From Ochrobactrum sp. RH2CCR150 (GTDB lineage: Bacteria; Pseudomonadota; Alphaproteobacteria; Rhizobiales; Rhizobiaceae), in contig JACGXE010000023.1 in assembly GCA_014138095.1 (NCBI GenBank), positions 1 through 53,636 on the forward strand: a DNA stretch of 53,636 bases. The letters run 5' to 3'. This document shows positions 41,164 to 49,388 of this stretch, piece after piece (within the stretch, counting starts at the first letter, position 1; each line of letters starts with the position of its first letter). Below the pieces are notes generated by a model, which worked only from the letters and a program-made list of their open reading frames with translations, did no database searches and was not told the DNA's origin. The translations under genes were made by a program, and so were the position numbers.

Positions 41164-42210
41164 ATGACCGACAAAGAGCAGCAAAACCTCGCTGAAGAAA
41201 GCGCCAGCGGCATCATCGATACGCTGAGCGGCGCGCAAAAGGCAGCAGCCATTCTTGTGGCCATCGGCCGCCCGGCTGCGTCACGCCTTCTCAAGCATTT
41301 CAGCGCCGAGGATCTGCGCAAGCTTGCCGGTCATGCCCGCACGCTGGACCCGATCTCGCCGCTGGATTTCGAACAGCTCGTGAAGGAGTTCGAGGACTCG
41401 TTCGCCGAGGGCGCGCCGGTTTCGGAAGCCGGGCAACGCTTCGAAGGCTTGCTGCGCGATACGCTGCCACAGGAAGAAGTGGATGCCGTGTTCGAAGAAC
41501 GCGTGCAGCCGCAGCTGGTGCAGGAATCGGTCTGGGTGCAGCTGGGTCGCCTGCCGGTCGACAGCCTGCAAGCCTATCTGGCCGACCAGCATCCGCAGAT
41601 CATCGCCTTTATCGTCTCCAAATTGCCGTCAGACCTTGCCGCGCGCCTGTTTGTCGCCTTGCCGCCGCAACTGCGCAATGCCGTGGTCCAGCGTTCGCTG
41701 CATATCGGCAATGTCGCGCCCGCCGCAGCCGAGCTGCTGGAAGATGTGCTGCGCCGCGATCTTCTGGGCCGCAGCGATTCCGGTCCGGTCAAAGCCCATC
41801 ACGGCCAGATTGCCAATATCTTCAATCAGCTCGACAAGAGCGAGATGGAAGAACTGATGGCAAGCCTTGAGGATCTCAACCGCGACGATCTCAATCGCAT
41901 CAAGGCCAAGCTCTTCACCTTCGAAGATATCGAGCGCCTGTCGCAACGCGCGCGCCTGCTGCTCTTCGATGAAGTGCAGACCGAACAGATCGCAACGGCG
42001 CTGCGTGGCGCAGACGCGAAGCTTCAGGAACTCGTTCTGTCCTCGCTCTCCACCCGTGGCCGCCGCATGGTCGAAACGGAGCTTGGCGCCGAGCAGGGCA
42101 ATATCACTGCCCAGAATATCGCCGACGCACGCCGCACGATTTCGCGCATTGCCATTGATCTTTCCGAGCGCGGCATCATCACCCTCGACGCGAACGAAGC
42201 TTCTGCCTGA
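41164..42210 (+). CDS. fliG: Flagellar switch protein FliG
   Basis: C-ring rotor protein that meets MotA, 348 residues. It has three helical domains in order: N-terminal GAQKAAAILVAIGRPAASRLLKHFSAEDLRKLA, the middle domain with EHPQ-like DQHPQIIAFIVSKLPSDLAARLF, and the C-terminal torque domain (FTFEDIERLSQRARLLLFDEVQTEQIATALRGAD). Charged torque residues are present. It lies 14 bases before flhB. Confidence 0.96.
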   Translation: MTDKEQQNLAEESASGIIDTLSGAQKAAAILVAIGRPAASRLLKHFSAEDLRKLAGHARTLDPISPLDFEQLVKEFEDSFAEGAPVSEAGQRFEGLLRDTLPQEEVDAVFEERVQPQLVQESVWVQLGRLPVDSLQAYLADQHPQIIAFIVSKLPSDLAARLFVALPPQLRNAVVQRSLHIGNVAPAAAELLEDVLRRDLLGRSDSGPVKAHHGQIANIFNQLDKSEMEELMASLEDLNRDDLNRIKAKLFTFEDIERLSQRARLLLFDEVQTEQIATALRGADAKLQELVLSSLSTRGRRMVETELGAEQGNITAQNIADARRTISRIAIDLSERGIITLDANEASA

Positions 42211-42224
42211 GGCCGGTGTGACGC

Positions 42225-43295
42225 ATGGCGGACGATACCGATAAGGAAAGCAAAACAGAAGAAGCGACCGAGCAGAAGATCCGCGACGCTTTGGACAAGG
42301 GCAACATGCCCTTCTCCCGCGAAACGCCGATCCTCGCTGGCGTCGCCTCGTTTCTGGTCATCGCCGTCTTTGTCGCCGCTCCCGCCACGACAAAGCTTGC
42401 CATGTTCCTGCGCGAACTGATCGACCGTCCCGAGGACTGGGTTCTCAACAGCGCGGAAGACGCAAGCCGCCTGTTCAGCGTACTGGCGCTGGCTGTTGGC
42501 GCAGCACTCGTCCCCGTCTTCATCATCATTCCGCTGGCAGGCATCGCCTCATCGGTCTTCCAGAACGCGCCACGCATTGTCGGCGAGCGCATTCGCCCGC
42601 AGGCTTCGCGCATTTCGCCGCTCAAGGGATGGCAGCGCATTTTCGGGCGCAGCGGTCAGGTGGAATTTCTGAAATCGGTGGCAAAGTTTCTCGCCGCCAG
42701 CCTCATCGTGTTCATCGTCTTCTTTCAGGGCAACAGCCTGTTCACGGATGCAGTTGCGACCGAACCGAGCGCCCTGCCGGAATTCCTGCGTGAAAACATG
42801 GTGCGCCTTCTGGTCGCCAATGTGCTGGCCATTACAGCCATCGCGGCCTTCGACCTTGCCTGGTCGCGCATCCACTGGCGGCAGGAACTGCGCATGACGC
42901 GGCAGGAAGTCAAAGACGAGCTGAAACAGTCGGAAGGCGATCCACTTGTCAAATCGCGCCTGCGCTCACTGGGACGTGATCGCGCCCGCCGCCGTATGAT
43001 CAGCGCCGTGCCGACCGCCACGTTGATTGTCGCAAATCCGACGCATTTCTCCGTAGCACTGCGCTACAAGCCGAACGAAGACGCCGCACCGGTCGTCGTT
43101 GCAAAGGGGCAGGATCTGATCGCGCTCAAGATAAGAGAAGTGGCCGCCCAGCACTCGATACCAGTCTTCGAGGACGTGCCTCTGGCGCGCGCACTTTATA
43201 AACAGGTGAATGTCGACCAGATGATCGCACCGGAATTCTATAAAGCCGTTGCCGAACTCATCCGCATCATCAATACGCGGCATACAGTACACTAA
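42225..43295 (+). CDS. flhB: Flagellar export switch protein FlhB
   Basis: Inner-membrane export protein that switches specificity from hook to filament, 356 residues. After the opening DDTDKESKTEEATEQKIRDAL (usual FlhB) come four transmembrane segments and a cytoplasmic domain with the self-cleavage motif NPTH (N271-H274, followed by FSVALRY). It is the last recognised flagellar gene of the plus-strand operon. A 69-base gap separates it from a small conserved gene. Confidence 0.97.
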   Translation: MADDTDKESKTEEATEQKIRDALDKGNMPFSRETPILAGVASFLVIAVFVAAPATTKLAMFLRELIDRPEDWVLNSAEDASRLFSVLALAVGAALVPVFIIIPLAGIASSVFQNAPRIVGERIRPQASRISPLKGWQRIFGRSGQVEFLKSVAKFLAASLIVFIVFFQGNSLFTDAVATEPSALPEFLRENMVRLLVANVLAITAIAAFDLAWSRIHWRQELRMTRQEVKDELKQSEGDPLVKSRLRSLGRDRARRRMISAVPTATLIVANPTHFSVALRYKPNEDAAPVVVAKGQDLIALKIREVAAQHSIPVFEDVPLARALYKQVNVDQMIAPEFYKAVAELIRIINTRHTVH

Positions 43296-43364
43296 TGGTA
43301 TAGCTATGACTTTGCCCTATTCCCAAATATTATTGGCCTGTTCTCAACGATCGATGGTGACACG

Positions 43365-43793
43365 ATGAAGAGTCTGCAATTTTCCAACGAACGTGAAGCG
43401 ATCATCGCCGAGAACCTGCATGAAGTGGTGACGGAGCTGCGTCTCGTCGATCCAGCTGATTACATTGCCTTCATCCGCTGCGAGCTTTTTGCCAATATTG
43501 CAGATGTTGTCAGCTCTGCGACAGAGCTTTATTTCTTTCCCGGTACGCTGGAACTAGGCCATGGCGGCGACTATCGCTGCGACTGGCAATCACCACCTTC
43601 TGTCGTGCTGGATATGGAATTCCGCAATCAGGGCGTCTATGCCTATTTCCGCCTGATCCTGACGGACAAAACGGCTGGCGTGGAGTTGAACCACATCACC
43701 TTTGAAGACGCAGATCAGGACCCCGCAAACAACACGGCGCGCCTGCGAAACGCTTTCCGCGAAGCCAGACTGCCCCTGAAGAAGCGGGCTTAA
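43365..43793 (+). CDS. Conserved hypothetical protein after flhB
   Basis: A 142-residue soluble protein with no signal peptide, membrane helix or motif I recognise. Composition is acidic, with two cysteines (C54-area ECELFANIADVV region and DYRCDW). It starts with MKSLQFSNEREAIIAENLHEV, 69 bases after flhB, so it may be co-transcribed. The TAA stop is formed at the edge of a dispersed repeat, and a hairpin follows. Function unknown. Confidence 0.7.
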   Translation: MKSLQFSNEREAIIAENLHEVVTELRLVDPADYIAFIRCELFANIADVVSSATELYFFPGTLELGHGGDYRCDWQSPPSVVLDMEFRNQGVYAYFRLILTDKTAGVELNHITFEDADQDPANNTARLRNAFREARLPLKKRA

Positions 43794-43837
43794 AGCATTT
43801 CCAGCAAAAGTGCGAAGCGGTTTTGCGCGGGACAATG
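43791..43837. repeat. ~100-bp palindromic repeat, copy 3 (partial)
   Basis: AAGCATTTCCAGCAAAAGTG, then GCGAAGCGGTTTTGCG and ACAATGCGG match the first half of copies 1, 2 and 4. The AGAGCGGTTC hairpin half is missing. The TAA of the preceding gene is at its exact start. Confidence 0.8.
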
Positions 43838-43849
43838 CGGGCTTGAAAA

Positions 43850-43885
43850 ATGACACCGGACGCGAGCAAACGCATCCGGTGTCAT
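43850..43885 (+). terminator. Hairpin after the flhB operon
   Basis: ATGACACCGGACGCG (43850-43864) pairs with CGCATCCGGTGTCAT (43871-43885), 15 bp with one mismatch and a 6-base loop. A second GC-rich hairpin is at 43916-43934. Only a short T stretch follows the first. They probably end transcription from both the plus-strand operon and vjbR. Confidence 0.6.
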
Positions 43886-44039
43886 CAAGCAGTTTAAGCG
43901 GCTAGTTTATTTCCAGCGGGGCTGGGCGCCCCGCGTTTGAAAATGCAATTAGTAAAACAAAGTAAATCAAAATAGTCAGCGCTTCCGGTCTATCCGGACG
44001 CATCTTGACCGGCCCGTCACCGAGCCGGCAATTGCTGAA

Positions 44040-44822
44040 TTACATAAGATGCTCAGTGCCCGGCATTTCAATAATGCCAAGCGACAGAGCGGTCGCCACA
44101 GCCGACGTGCGGTTGGAGCAATTCAGCTTGATTTTCGCGTTTTGCAGATAGGTCACCACCGTCCAGCGGGCGATGCTGAGAATATCAGCGATCTCGCCGT
44201 CGGTCTTGCCATTGGCCGCCCAGCGCAGGCAATCCACCTCGCGCGGTGTGAGCAGGCTTGCCACCGAGCTGGCGTCCTTATGGCCGCACAACGCATTGTG
44301 GATCACGCCAGACACGCTGAGCAGACGCGGACGCAGCTTGGTCACAAATTGCTCACGATCCTCGTCCTTGTCGATCTCGAACGAGAACAGCGTGCAGCCG
44401 GAAGCGCCTTTGGGATTGCGCGCGGAAACAGCAATGAAAATATTGCCGAGCCCGTGCTTTTCAGCGTCCTGCAGCAGTTCCGCAACCGATGGGCAGATAT
44501 TGGCGTCTTCCTGCAGATCATGCACGATACCGCTGCCGTCGTTGGAGAAATAGGGCGCATCTTCCTGGAAGATCGGATCAATGGCGAAATAGTTCTTCGT
44601 CGAATAGCGCGCCGACCAGGCGGTCGGAACGGTCATCACCAGCGTCAGATCGTTGGAATTGAGCTTGGCACACTCATTCATGCGGCCACGATAGGCGTGC
44701 ATGATGTGCCGGCAGCCGACTTCATCGCGGATGCGGGTCAAAAGTGTGAGCGTATCGCTCTGAAATGCTGCTCCGAAAAAAGTCTTCTTGAAATTTGGAA
44801 AATGAATCAGGTCAAGAGTCAT
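44040..44822 (-). CDS. vjbR: LuxR-family quorum-sensing regulator VjbR
   Basis: A 260-residue LuxR-type regulator that closely resembles Brucella VjbR as I recall it. The N-terminal autoinducer-binding domain (SDTLTLLTRIRDEVGCRHIMHAYRGR..., Trp/Tyr pocket near WSARYSTKNYFAIDP) is followed by a LuxR helix-turn-helix (LTPREVDCLRWAANGKTDGEIADILSIARWTVVTYLQNAKIKLNCSNRTSAVATALSLGII). In Brucella VjbR responds to C12-homoserine lactone and activates virB, fliF, flgE and ftcR. No luxI synthase is nearby, as in Brucella. An inverted repeat at 44957-44984 may be an autoregulatory site. Confidence 0.9.
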   Translation of the reverse strand: MTLDLIHFPNFKKTFFGAAFQSDTLTLLTRIRDEVGCRHIMHAYRGRMNECAKLNSNDLTLVMTVPTAWSARYSTKNYFAIDPIFQEDAPYFSNDGSGIVHDLQEDANICPSVAELLQDAEKHGLGNIFIAVSARNPKGASGCTLFSFEIDKDEDREQFVTKLRPRLLSVSGVIHNALCGHKDASSVASLLTPREVDCLRWAANGKTDGEIADILSIARWTVVTYLQNAKIKLNCSNRTSAVATALSLGIIEMPGTEHLM

Positions 44823-44956
44823 GCGAAATATCCTTAAGAATCAAGCCGCTTAAGCTTTCGGTCCGTCGCCTTATGTCCTGCTGGCGACTATGTTTCGAAT
44901 CGCGCCCGACAAACTGCTTAATTGTTTATAAGTGACAAAAAAAATACGCCTCATGG

Positions 44957-44984
44957 CAACTCGCAATTATTGTGCCGCAAGTTG
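44957..44984 (-). promoter_or_regulatory. Inverted repeat upstream of vjbR
   Basis: CAACTCGC and GCAAGTTG are 8-base arms with one mismatch, 12 bases apart, 135 bases upstream of vjbR in the 234-base gap to the TetR gene. It is a candidate site for VjbR itself or another regulator. Confidence 0.4.
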
Positions 44985-45056
44985 TTACACACAAGAACAG
45001 AGTGAAAATAAGGCACAGTTTCAAAAAGCTTGTTCCCAATTGGAACAAATACGCCC

Positions 45057-45863
45057 TTAACTAGTCTTGCCGTAAGCCCTGAAGAAGAAATCCACCGCCG
45101 TTTCCACATTTTTGCGGATGGCTTCGTCTGATGGCTCGTCGGCAATCACACCGAAGAGACGCGGGCGATAAAGCCCGGCCAGAAACAAATCGGAGAGCTG
45201 GTAGGCGACCCGATCGACGTCGAACGGCTCCAGAACGCCATCCTCGATCATCTTCTCCAGATAGACGGCCATGGCGACCAGACTGCGCTTCGGACCCCGG
45301 TCATAGAAACGGGCGGAAAGCTCCGGCTTGCGCTCGCTGACGCCCAGAACGATGCGCTGCGCGCGAATGGCGGTCGAAGACGTAATCAACGTCACCAGCG
45401 CAATACCGAACTCCGTCAGTTCCTCGCGATTGGAGAAACCATTGTCCAGCTTGCCGATCAGGGTGCTGAACATGGTGTGGCGGTAGTGTTCGCACAAAGC
45501 GACGAACAGGTCTTCCTTGCTGTTAAAATAGACGTAGATCGTGCCCTTCGACACGCCCGCTTCACGGGTAATATCGTTCATGCTGGCAGCGTCGAAGCCC
45601 ATGCGCAGGAATACGCTTTGCGCGCCTTCCAGTATCTGGCTGCGCTTTGCGGGGTCCTGACCGGCGCCAAGCCGCGTGCGTCCGCATTCGGTTTCAGGCG
45701 CACATGCGAGCGTACTGGCTTTGAACTTTTCGGACTTTGCCAGCTTTTCGGATTTTGAGCCCGTCTTGACGAAATTGGCCGCAACTTCACCCGCATCATG
45801 CCGATCCAGATCAGGCGTGGTGAGCGTATCGGGGCTTCCTTCGGTATGCCGTTCGGGCTTCAT
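45057..45863 (-). CDS. TetR-family repressor of the adjacent efflux genes
   Basis: A 268-residue TetR/AcrR-type regulator. The helix-turn-helix is around KRSQILEGAQSVFLRMGFDAASMNDITREAGVSKGTIYVYFNSKEDLFVALCEHY (about 74-128); a C-terminal ligand domain follows. About 70 residues precede the DNA-binding domain, rich in charged residues, Ser and Thr, which is long for the family. Alternative starts might shorten it. It is divergent from the HlyD gene, with two copies of TCGAACCGAGCGGTTC between them, so it probably represses both genes. Confidence 0.85.
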   Translation of the reverse strand: MKPERHTEGSPDTLTTPDLDRHDAGEVAANFVKTGSKSEKLAKSEKFKASTLACAPETECGRTRLGAGQDPAKRSQILEGAQSVFLRMGFDAASMNDITREAGVSKGTIYVYFNSKEDLFVALCEHYRHTMFSTLIGKLDNGFSNREELTEFGIALVTLITSSTAIRAQRIVLGVSERKPELSARFYDRGPKRSLVAMAVYLEKMIEDGVLEPFDVDRVAYQLSDLFLAGLYRPRLFGVIADEPSDEAIRKNVETAVDFFFRAYGKTS

Positions 45864-45886
45864 ATCACTAAACTCTTATACTTTTT

Positions 45887-45904
45887 TCGAACCGAGCGGT
45901 TCGA
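45887..45904. promoter_or_regulatory. Operator 1 for the TetR-family repressor
   Basis: TCGAACCGAGCGGTTCGA has arms TCGAACCG and CGGTTCGA around AG, 24 bases before the TetR start. Sixteen bases recur 57 bp away. Such palindromes in the divergent gap are the usual place for TetR binding. Confidence 0.75.
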
Positions 45905-45943
45905 TATCACTTGATATGCGCATCTTATTGGATTATGTCAACA

Positions 45944-45961
45944 TCGAACCGAGCGGTTCAA
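45944..45961. promoter_or_regulatory. Operator 2 for the TetR-family repressor
   Basis: TCGAACCGAGCGGTTCAA shares 17 of 18 bases with operator 1. It lies 29 bases before the HlyD start, where it would block the efflux promoter. Confidence 0.75.
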
Positions 45962-45989
45962 TCCACTGGATGTGCAGAAAGTTTCTCCT

Positions 45990-47228
45990 ATGACTGCCAA
46001 GAAGTCTGTAGATCAGGCCGATATTCGCCAGTTTCCGACGGCCAAAGCCTTCACGCCGGACGAAGCTCCGGCGACAAACGATGCACCGCAGAACGAGAGA
46101 ACGCAGCCCCACGCTGTACCCAATGCGCGTCCACAGGAGACGCCGCATAAGGAAACCGTGAAAGGTGGCGAGAAAAAGGGCTTCGGCAAGCGCGTTGTGC
46201 TGCCGGGTGTTTTGATCGTCGCTGTGGCCGCGGGCCTTTGGTATGGCTATAATTATTGGACCGTAGGCCGTTTCATGGTTTCGACCGACGACGCCTATGT
46301 ACAGGGCGATATCGCGTCCATTGCACCGAAAGTTACGGGCTATATCGACAATATTCCGGTCGTCGCCAACCAGCATGTCAAGGCTGGCGATGTGATCTTC
46401 CAGCTTGATTCCGGCGATTATCAGATCGCACTCGATGAGACGGAAGCCAAGCTTTCCACGCAAAAGGAAACGCTGGCCCGCATCGTCGCGCAGACGACCG
46501 CAGCCCAGGCTACCGAGCAGCAGGCTGAAGCCCAGAAGCAGGCGGCAAGCGCCGTCCTGACCAATGCGCAGTCCACCTTGACGCGCGTGCAGAAACTGCA
46601 CGACACGCGTTTTGTCGCTCAGGCCGATCTCGACACGGCCCAGTCGTCGCTCGACCAGGCACGCGCCAATGTCGCAAGCGCCGATGCGCAGATCGCTTCT
46701 GCCAAGGCGAATATCGCCGTTCTCAATGCGCAGTATAAAGAAACCGACAGCGGCACGAAATCGCTAGAACTTGCTCGTGACAAAGCGGCCCGTGATTTGG
46801 CCTTCACTACATTACGCGCACCGTTTGACGGCGTGGTCGGCAATCTCTCCGGCAAGAAGGGCGACCTCGTATCCGCCGGTCAGAAGATCGCAGCACTTGT
46901 GCCGGTCGGTCAGCTCTATATCGACGCCAATTACAAGGAAACGCAGCTCGCCCATATCAAGACCGGCGAGACGGCGCATATCTATGTCGACGCCATCGAC
47001 GGTACCAAGTTTGACGGCAAGGTCGTTTCGGTTGCCCCGGCATCCGGCGCGGTGTTCTCGCTTCTGCCGCCGGAAAACGCGACCGGCAACTTCACCAAGG
47101 TGGTGCAGCGCGTGCCGGTCCGTATCGCCATTCCGCAGGATGCGCTGGACTCCGGCAAAATCCGTGCAGGTCTGAGCGTTGTGGTGGACATCGATACGCG
47201 TACCGCCCCTGAAGACAAGCCGAACTAA
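45990..47228 (+). CDS. HlyD/EmrA-type periplasmic adaptor of an efflux pump
   Basis: A 412-residue membrane fusion protein that links an inner-membrane pump to an outer-membrane channel. After a ~60-residue cytoplasmic head rich in Pro/Glu/Asn there is one transmembrane segment (VVLPGVLIVAVAAGLWYGYNYW). Then follow the split lipoyl domain (STDDAYVQGDIASIAPKVTGYI...), a long alpha-hairpin and the beta-barrel. ATG 45990 is preferred over GTG 45972. It is probably regulated by the adjacent TetR. The substrate is unknown; multidrug export is usual for this pairing. Confidence 0.92.
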   Translation: MTAKKSVDQADIRQFPTAKAFTPDEAPATNDAPQNERTQPHAVPNARPQETPHKETVKGGEKKGFGKRVVLPGVLIVAVAAGLWYGYNYWTVGRFMVSTDDAYVQGDIASIAPKVTGYIDNIPVVANQHVKAGDVIFQLDSGDYQIALDETEAKLSTQKETLARIVAQTTAAQATEQQAEAQKQAASAVLTNAQSTLTRVQKLHDTRFVAQADLDTAQSSLDQARANVASADAQIASAKANIAVLNAQYKETDSGTKSLELARDKAARDLAFTTLRAPFDGVVGNLSGKKGDLVSAGQKIAALVPVGQLYIDANYKETQLAHIKTGETAHIYVDAIDGTKFDGKVVSVAPASGAVFSLLPPENATGNFTKVVQRVPVRIAIPQDALDSGKIRAGLSVVVDIDTRTAPEDKPN

Positions 47229-47262
47229 CAGTTCGACGATACGACTGTCGCAAGGATAAGCA

Positions 47263-47290
47263 GCGGCGCGGCTTTTTTGTTCCGCGCCGC
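47263..47290 (+). terminator. Hairpin between the HlyD and DHA2 genes
   Basis: GCGGCGCGG pairs with CCGCGCCGC (9 bp, loop CTTTTTTGTT). The T run is in the loop rather than behind the stem, so termination would be weak. It lies 35 bases after the HlyD stop and may attenuate expression of the pump gene. Confidence 0.5.
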
Positions 47291-47300
47291 CTTCTCTTCC

Positions 47301-47397
47301 AGAGCGGTTCCTGTTTTACGGAATCGTCAGAACCGCTCTCGTTATTTTTACGCATTATCCAACGCAAAACCGCTTCGCACTTTTGCTGGAAATGCTT
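47301..47397. repeat. ~100-bp palindromic repeat, copy 4 (HlyD-DHA2 gap)
   Basis: AGAGCGGTTC (47301-47310) pairs with GAACCGCTCT (47330-47339), then TTTTTACGCATTATCC, CGCAAAACCGCTTCGC and CAGCAAAAGT-type sequence to 47397 as in copies 1 and 2. This copy does not touch a stop codon and lies within an operon. Confidence 0.85.
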
Positions 47398-47416
47398 CAT
47401 TCCGGAGTGCGCCGTC

Positions 47417-48997
47417 ATGGCCGCAGACACGACAATGGGGCCTATGGCCCCGGCGGATGACCGCATCGACCCCAAAAAGGCTGTCGCCTTTCTGGCCATG
47501 GTCTTCGGCATGTTCATGGCGATTCTCGACATCCAGATCGTCTCGGCATCCCTTTCCGAAATTCAGGCAGGACTGAGCGCCAGCTCCGACGAAATCTCGT
47601 GGGTGCAGACGTCCTATCTGATCGCGGAAGTCATCATGATCCCGCTGTCCGGCTTCCTCGGGCGGCTCTTGTCGACGCGCGTGCTGTTTACGCTTTCGGC
47701 GGCGGGCTTCACACTGGCCAGCATGCTCTGCGCCACCGCGACGAACATCGATCAGATGATCGTCTATCGCGCCATTCAGGGCTTCATCGGCGGCGGCATG
47801 ATCCCCAGCGTGTTCGCGGCAGCTTTCACCATCTTCCCGCCGTCCAAGCGTTCCATCGTCTCGCCGATGATCGGCCTTGTGGCCACGCTTGCACCGACCA
47901 TCGGCCCGACAGTCGGCGGCTATCTCAGCCACGCCTTTTCCTGGCACTGGCTTTTTCTGGTCAATGTCGGCCCCGGCATTCTGGTCACCATCGCCGCCTG
48001 GAACCTGATCGACTTCGACGAAGGCGACAGCTCGCTTCTGAGCAAGTTCGACTGGTGGGGCCTTGTCGGCATGGCTGCTTTCCTCGGCTCCATGGAATAT
48101 GTGCTGGAAGAAGGCCCGCGCAACGACTGGCTTCAGGATCAGGCCATCTTCATCCTGACCATCGTCATGACGGTCGGCGGCATCGTGTTCTTCTATCGAG
48201 CCTTCACATCCGAAGAACCCATCGTGGATCTGCGTGCCTTCAAGAACGTCAATTTCGCGTTCGGCTCGCTGTTTTCCTTCGTCATGGGCGTCGGGCTTTA
48301 CGGCCTCACCTATCTCTATCCGCTCTATCTCGCCAGCGTGCGCGGCTATGATGCGTTGCAGATCGGCGAAGCGCTGTTCGTCAGCGGTCTTGCCATGTTC
48401 ATGACCGCGCCGGTTGCGGGCTTCCTGTCCAATCGCATGGACCCGCGCCTGATGATGATGATCGGCTTCCTCGGCTTTGCCGCAGGTACGTGGATGGTCA
48501 CCGGCCTGACCGCCGACTGGGATTTCCACGAATTGCTGCTCCCGCAGATCCTGCGCGGCTGTTCGCTGATGCTGTGCATGGTGCCGATCAACAATCTGGC
48601 GCTGGGCACACTGCCGCCTGCCCTGCTGAAGAACGCCTCCGGCCTCTTCAACCTGACGCGTAACCTCGGCGGCGCTGTCGGCCTTGCCGTCATCAACACC
48701 ATCCTGACGCGCCGCGGCGACATGCATTATGACCGGCTTGCCGAACATGTGCGCTGGGGCAATGCGGAAGCCGAGCAGATGGTCGCCAATCTGACGGCGA
48801 AATACAATGCCGCCGGTCTCGACGGCCCCACCATCGCAATCGCCAAATTGTCGGGCATGGTCCGGCAACAGGCGACGCTCCTGTCCTTCATCGACGTGTT
48901 CTTCATCCTGACGATGATGTTCTGCTCGCTGGCCGTCTGCGCCATCCTGTTGCGCAAGCCCAAGCAAGCGGGCGGTGGCGGCGGCGGTGGGCACTAA
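47417..48997 (+). CDS. DHA2-family (EmrB/QacA) MFS efflux transporter
   Basis: A 526-residue proton-driven drug exporter with about 14 transmembrane segments. Motif features of the DHA2 family are visible: N-terminal AVFLAMVFGMFMAILDIQIVSASLSEIQ-like LAMVFGMFMAILDIQIV, SWVQTSYLIAEVIMIPLSGFLGRLLSTR (motif A region) and TIGPTVGGYLSHAFSWHWLFLVN (motif C). It ends in a Gly-rich tail GGGGGGGH. With the HlyD protein upstream it forms an EmrAB-like pair. An outer-membrane channel gene is not present here, so a shared TolC is likely. Confidence 0.93.
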   Translation: MAADTTMGPMAPADDRIDPKKAVAFLAMVFGMFMAILDIQIVSASLSEIQAGLSASSDEISWVQTSYLIAEVIMIPLSGFLGRLLSTRVLFTLSAAGFTLASMLCATATNIDQMIVYRAIQGFIGGGMIPSVFAAAFTIFPPSKRSIVSPMIGLVATLAPTIGPTVGGYLSHAFSWHWLFLVNVGPGILVTIAAWNLIDFDEGDSSLLSKFDWWGLVGMAAFLGSMEYVLEEGPRNDWLQDQAIFILTIVMTVGGIVFFYRAFTSEEPIVDLRAFKNVNFAFGSLFSFVMGVGLYGLTYLYPLYLASVRGYDALQIGEALFVSGLAMFMTAPVAGFLSNRMDPRLMMMIGFLGFAAGTWMVTGLTADWDFHELLLPQILRGCSLMLCMVPINNLALGTLPPALLKNASGLFNLTRNLGGAVGLAVINTILTRRGDMHYDRLAEHVRWGNAEAEQMVANLTAKYNAAGLDGPTIAIAKLSGMVRQQATLLSFIDVFFILTMMFCSLAVCAILLRKPKQAGGGGGGGH

Positions 48998-49054
48998 CCC
49001 ATCCGGCGGATCGGAAAAGACACCCTGAAAGCATCCTCCTAAGCTTTCATACGA

Positions 49055-49088
49055 AACCCGAAAGGTTCATAAGCCTTTCGGGTTTTTT
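49055..49088 (+). terminator. Intrinsic terminator after the efflux operon
   Basis: AACCCGAAAGG pairs with CCTTTCGGGTT (11 bp, 8-base loop) followed by TTTT. It lies 58 bases after the DHA2 stop. Confidence 0.88.
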
Positions 49089-49163
49089 CGTTTGAAGGGA
49101 TGGAAAACACAACCACGCCGCGAGCAGGCAAATCCTTGTCGTAGCGGGAACAGCTTCCGTTCA

Positions 49164-49196
49164 AAATGTGACAACCGCGAAACTTCTGTCACATTT
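49164..49196. promoter_or_regulatory. Perfect inverted repeat upstream of the ABC importer
   Basis: AAATGTGACA (49164-49173) and TGTCACATTT (49187-49196) are perfect 10-base arms with 13 bases between them, 193 bases upstream of the substrate-binding protein gene. It looks like a dimer binding site; the regulator is not known. Confidence 0.45.
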
Positions 49197-49294
49197 CTTG
49201 TCATAAAAATGCCCCTTCCCCACAGGGATGAATTGCTAAGCTACTGAAAACGTGTTTCACTTTCTGCTGTTGGCAATTTGTGACAAGCAGCAAA

Positions 49295-49312
49295 CTGTCA
49301 TCCAACCGTCAT
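49295..49312 (+). promoter_or_regulatory. Pho-box candidate upstream of the ABC importer
   Basis: CTGTCATCCAACCGTCAT consists of two 7-mers 11 bp apart. It differs at one conserved position from the PhoB consensus CTGTCAT-N4-CTGTCAT. It is 76 bases upstream of the substrate-binding protein start, so PhoB activation under phosphate starvation is likely. Confidence 0.6.
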
Positions 49313-49388
49313 GTCGGGCGGGTAACGGGTAGGCGGGCTCCGGAATTGGCCGGGGGCTTTCGTCGACCTATATTAGGGGAGTCAAACA

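Noticed and set aside
45972..45989. GTG start for the HlyD protein at 45972
   Set aside because: The in-frame ATG at 45990 is more usual and further from the operator; neither has a strong ribosome-binding site, so this is a preference only.
47348..48994. 548-codon minus-strand frame opposite the DHA2 gene
   Set aside because: Antisense shadow of a clear MFS transporter; composition is His/Asp/Gln-rich as expected for such shadows.
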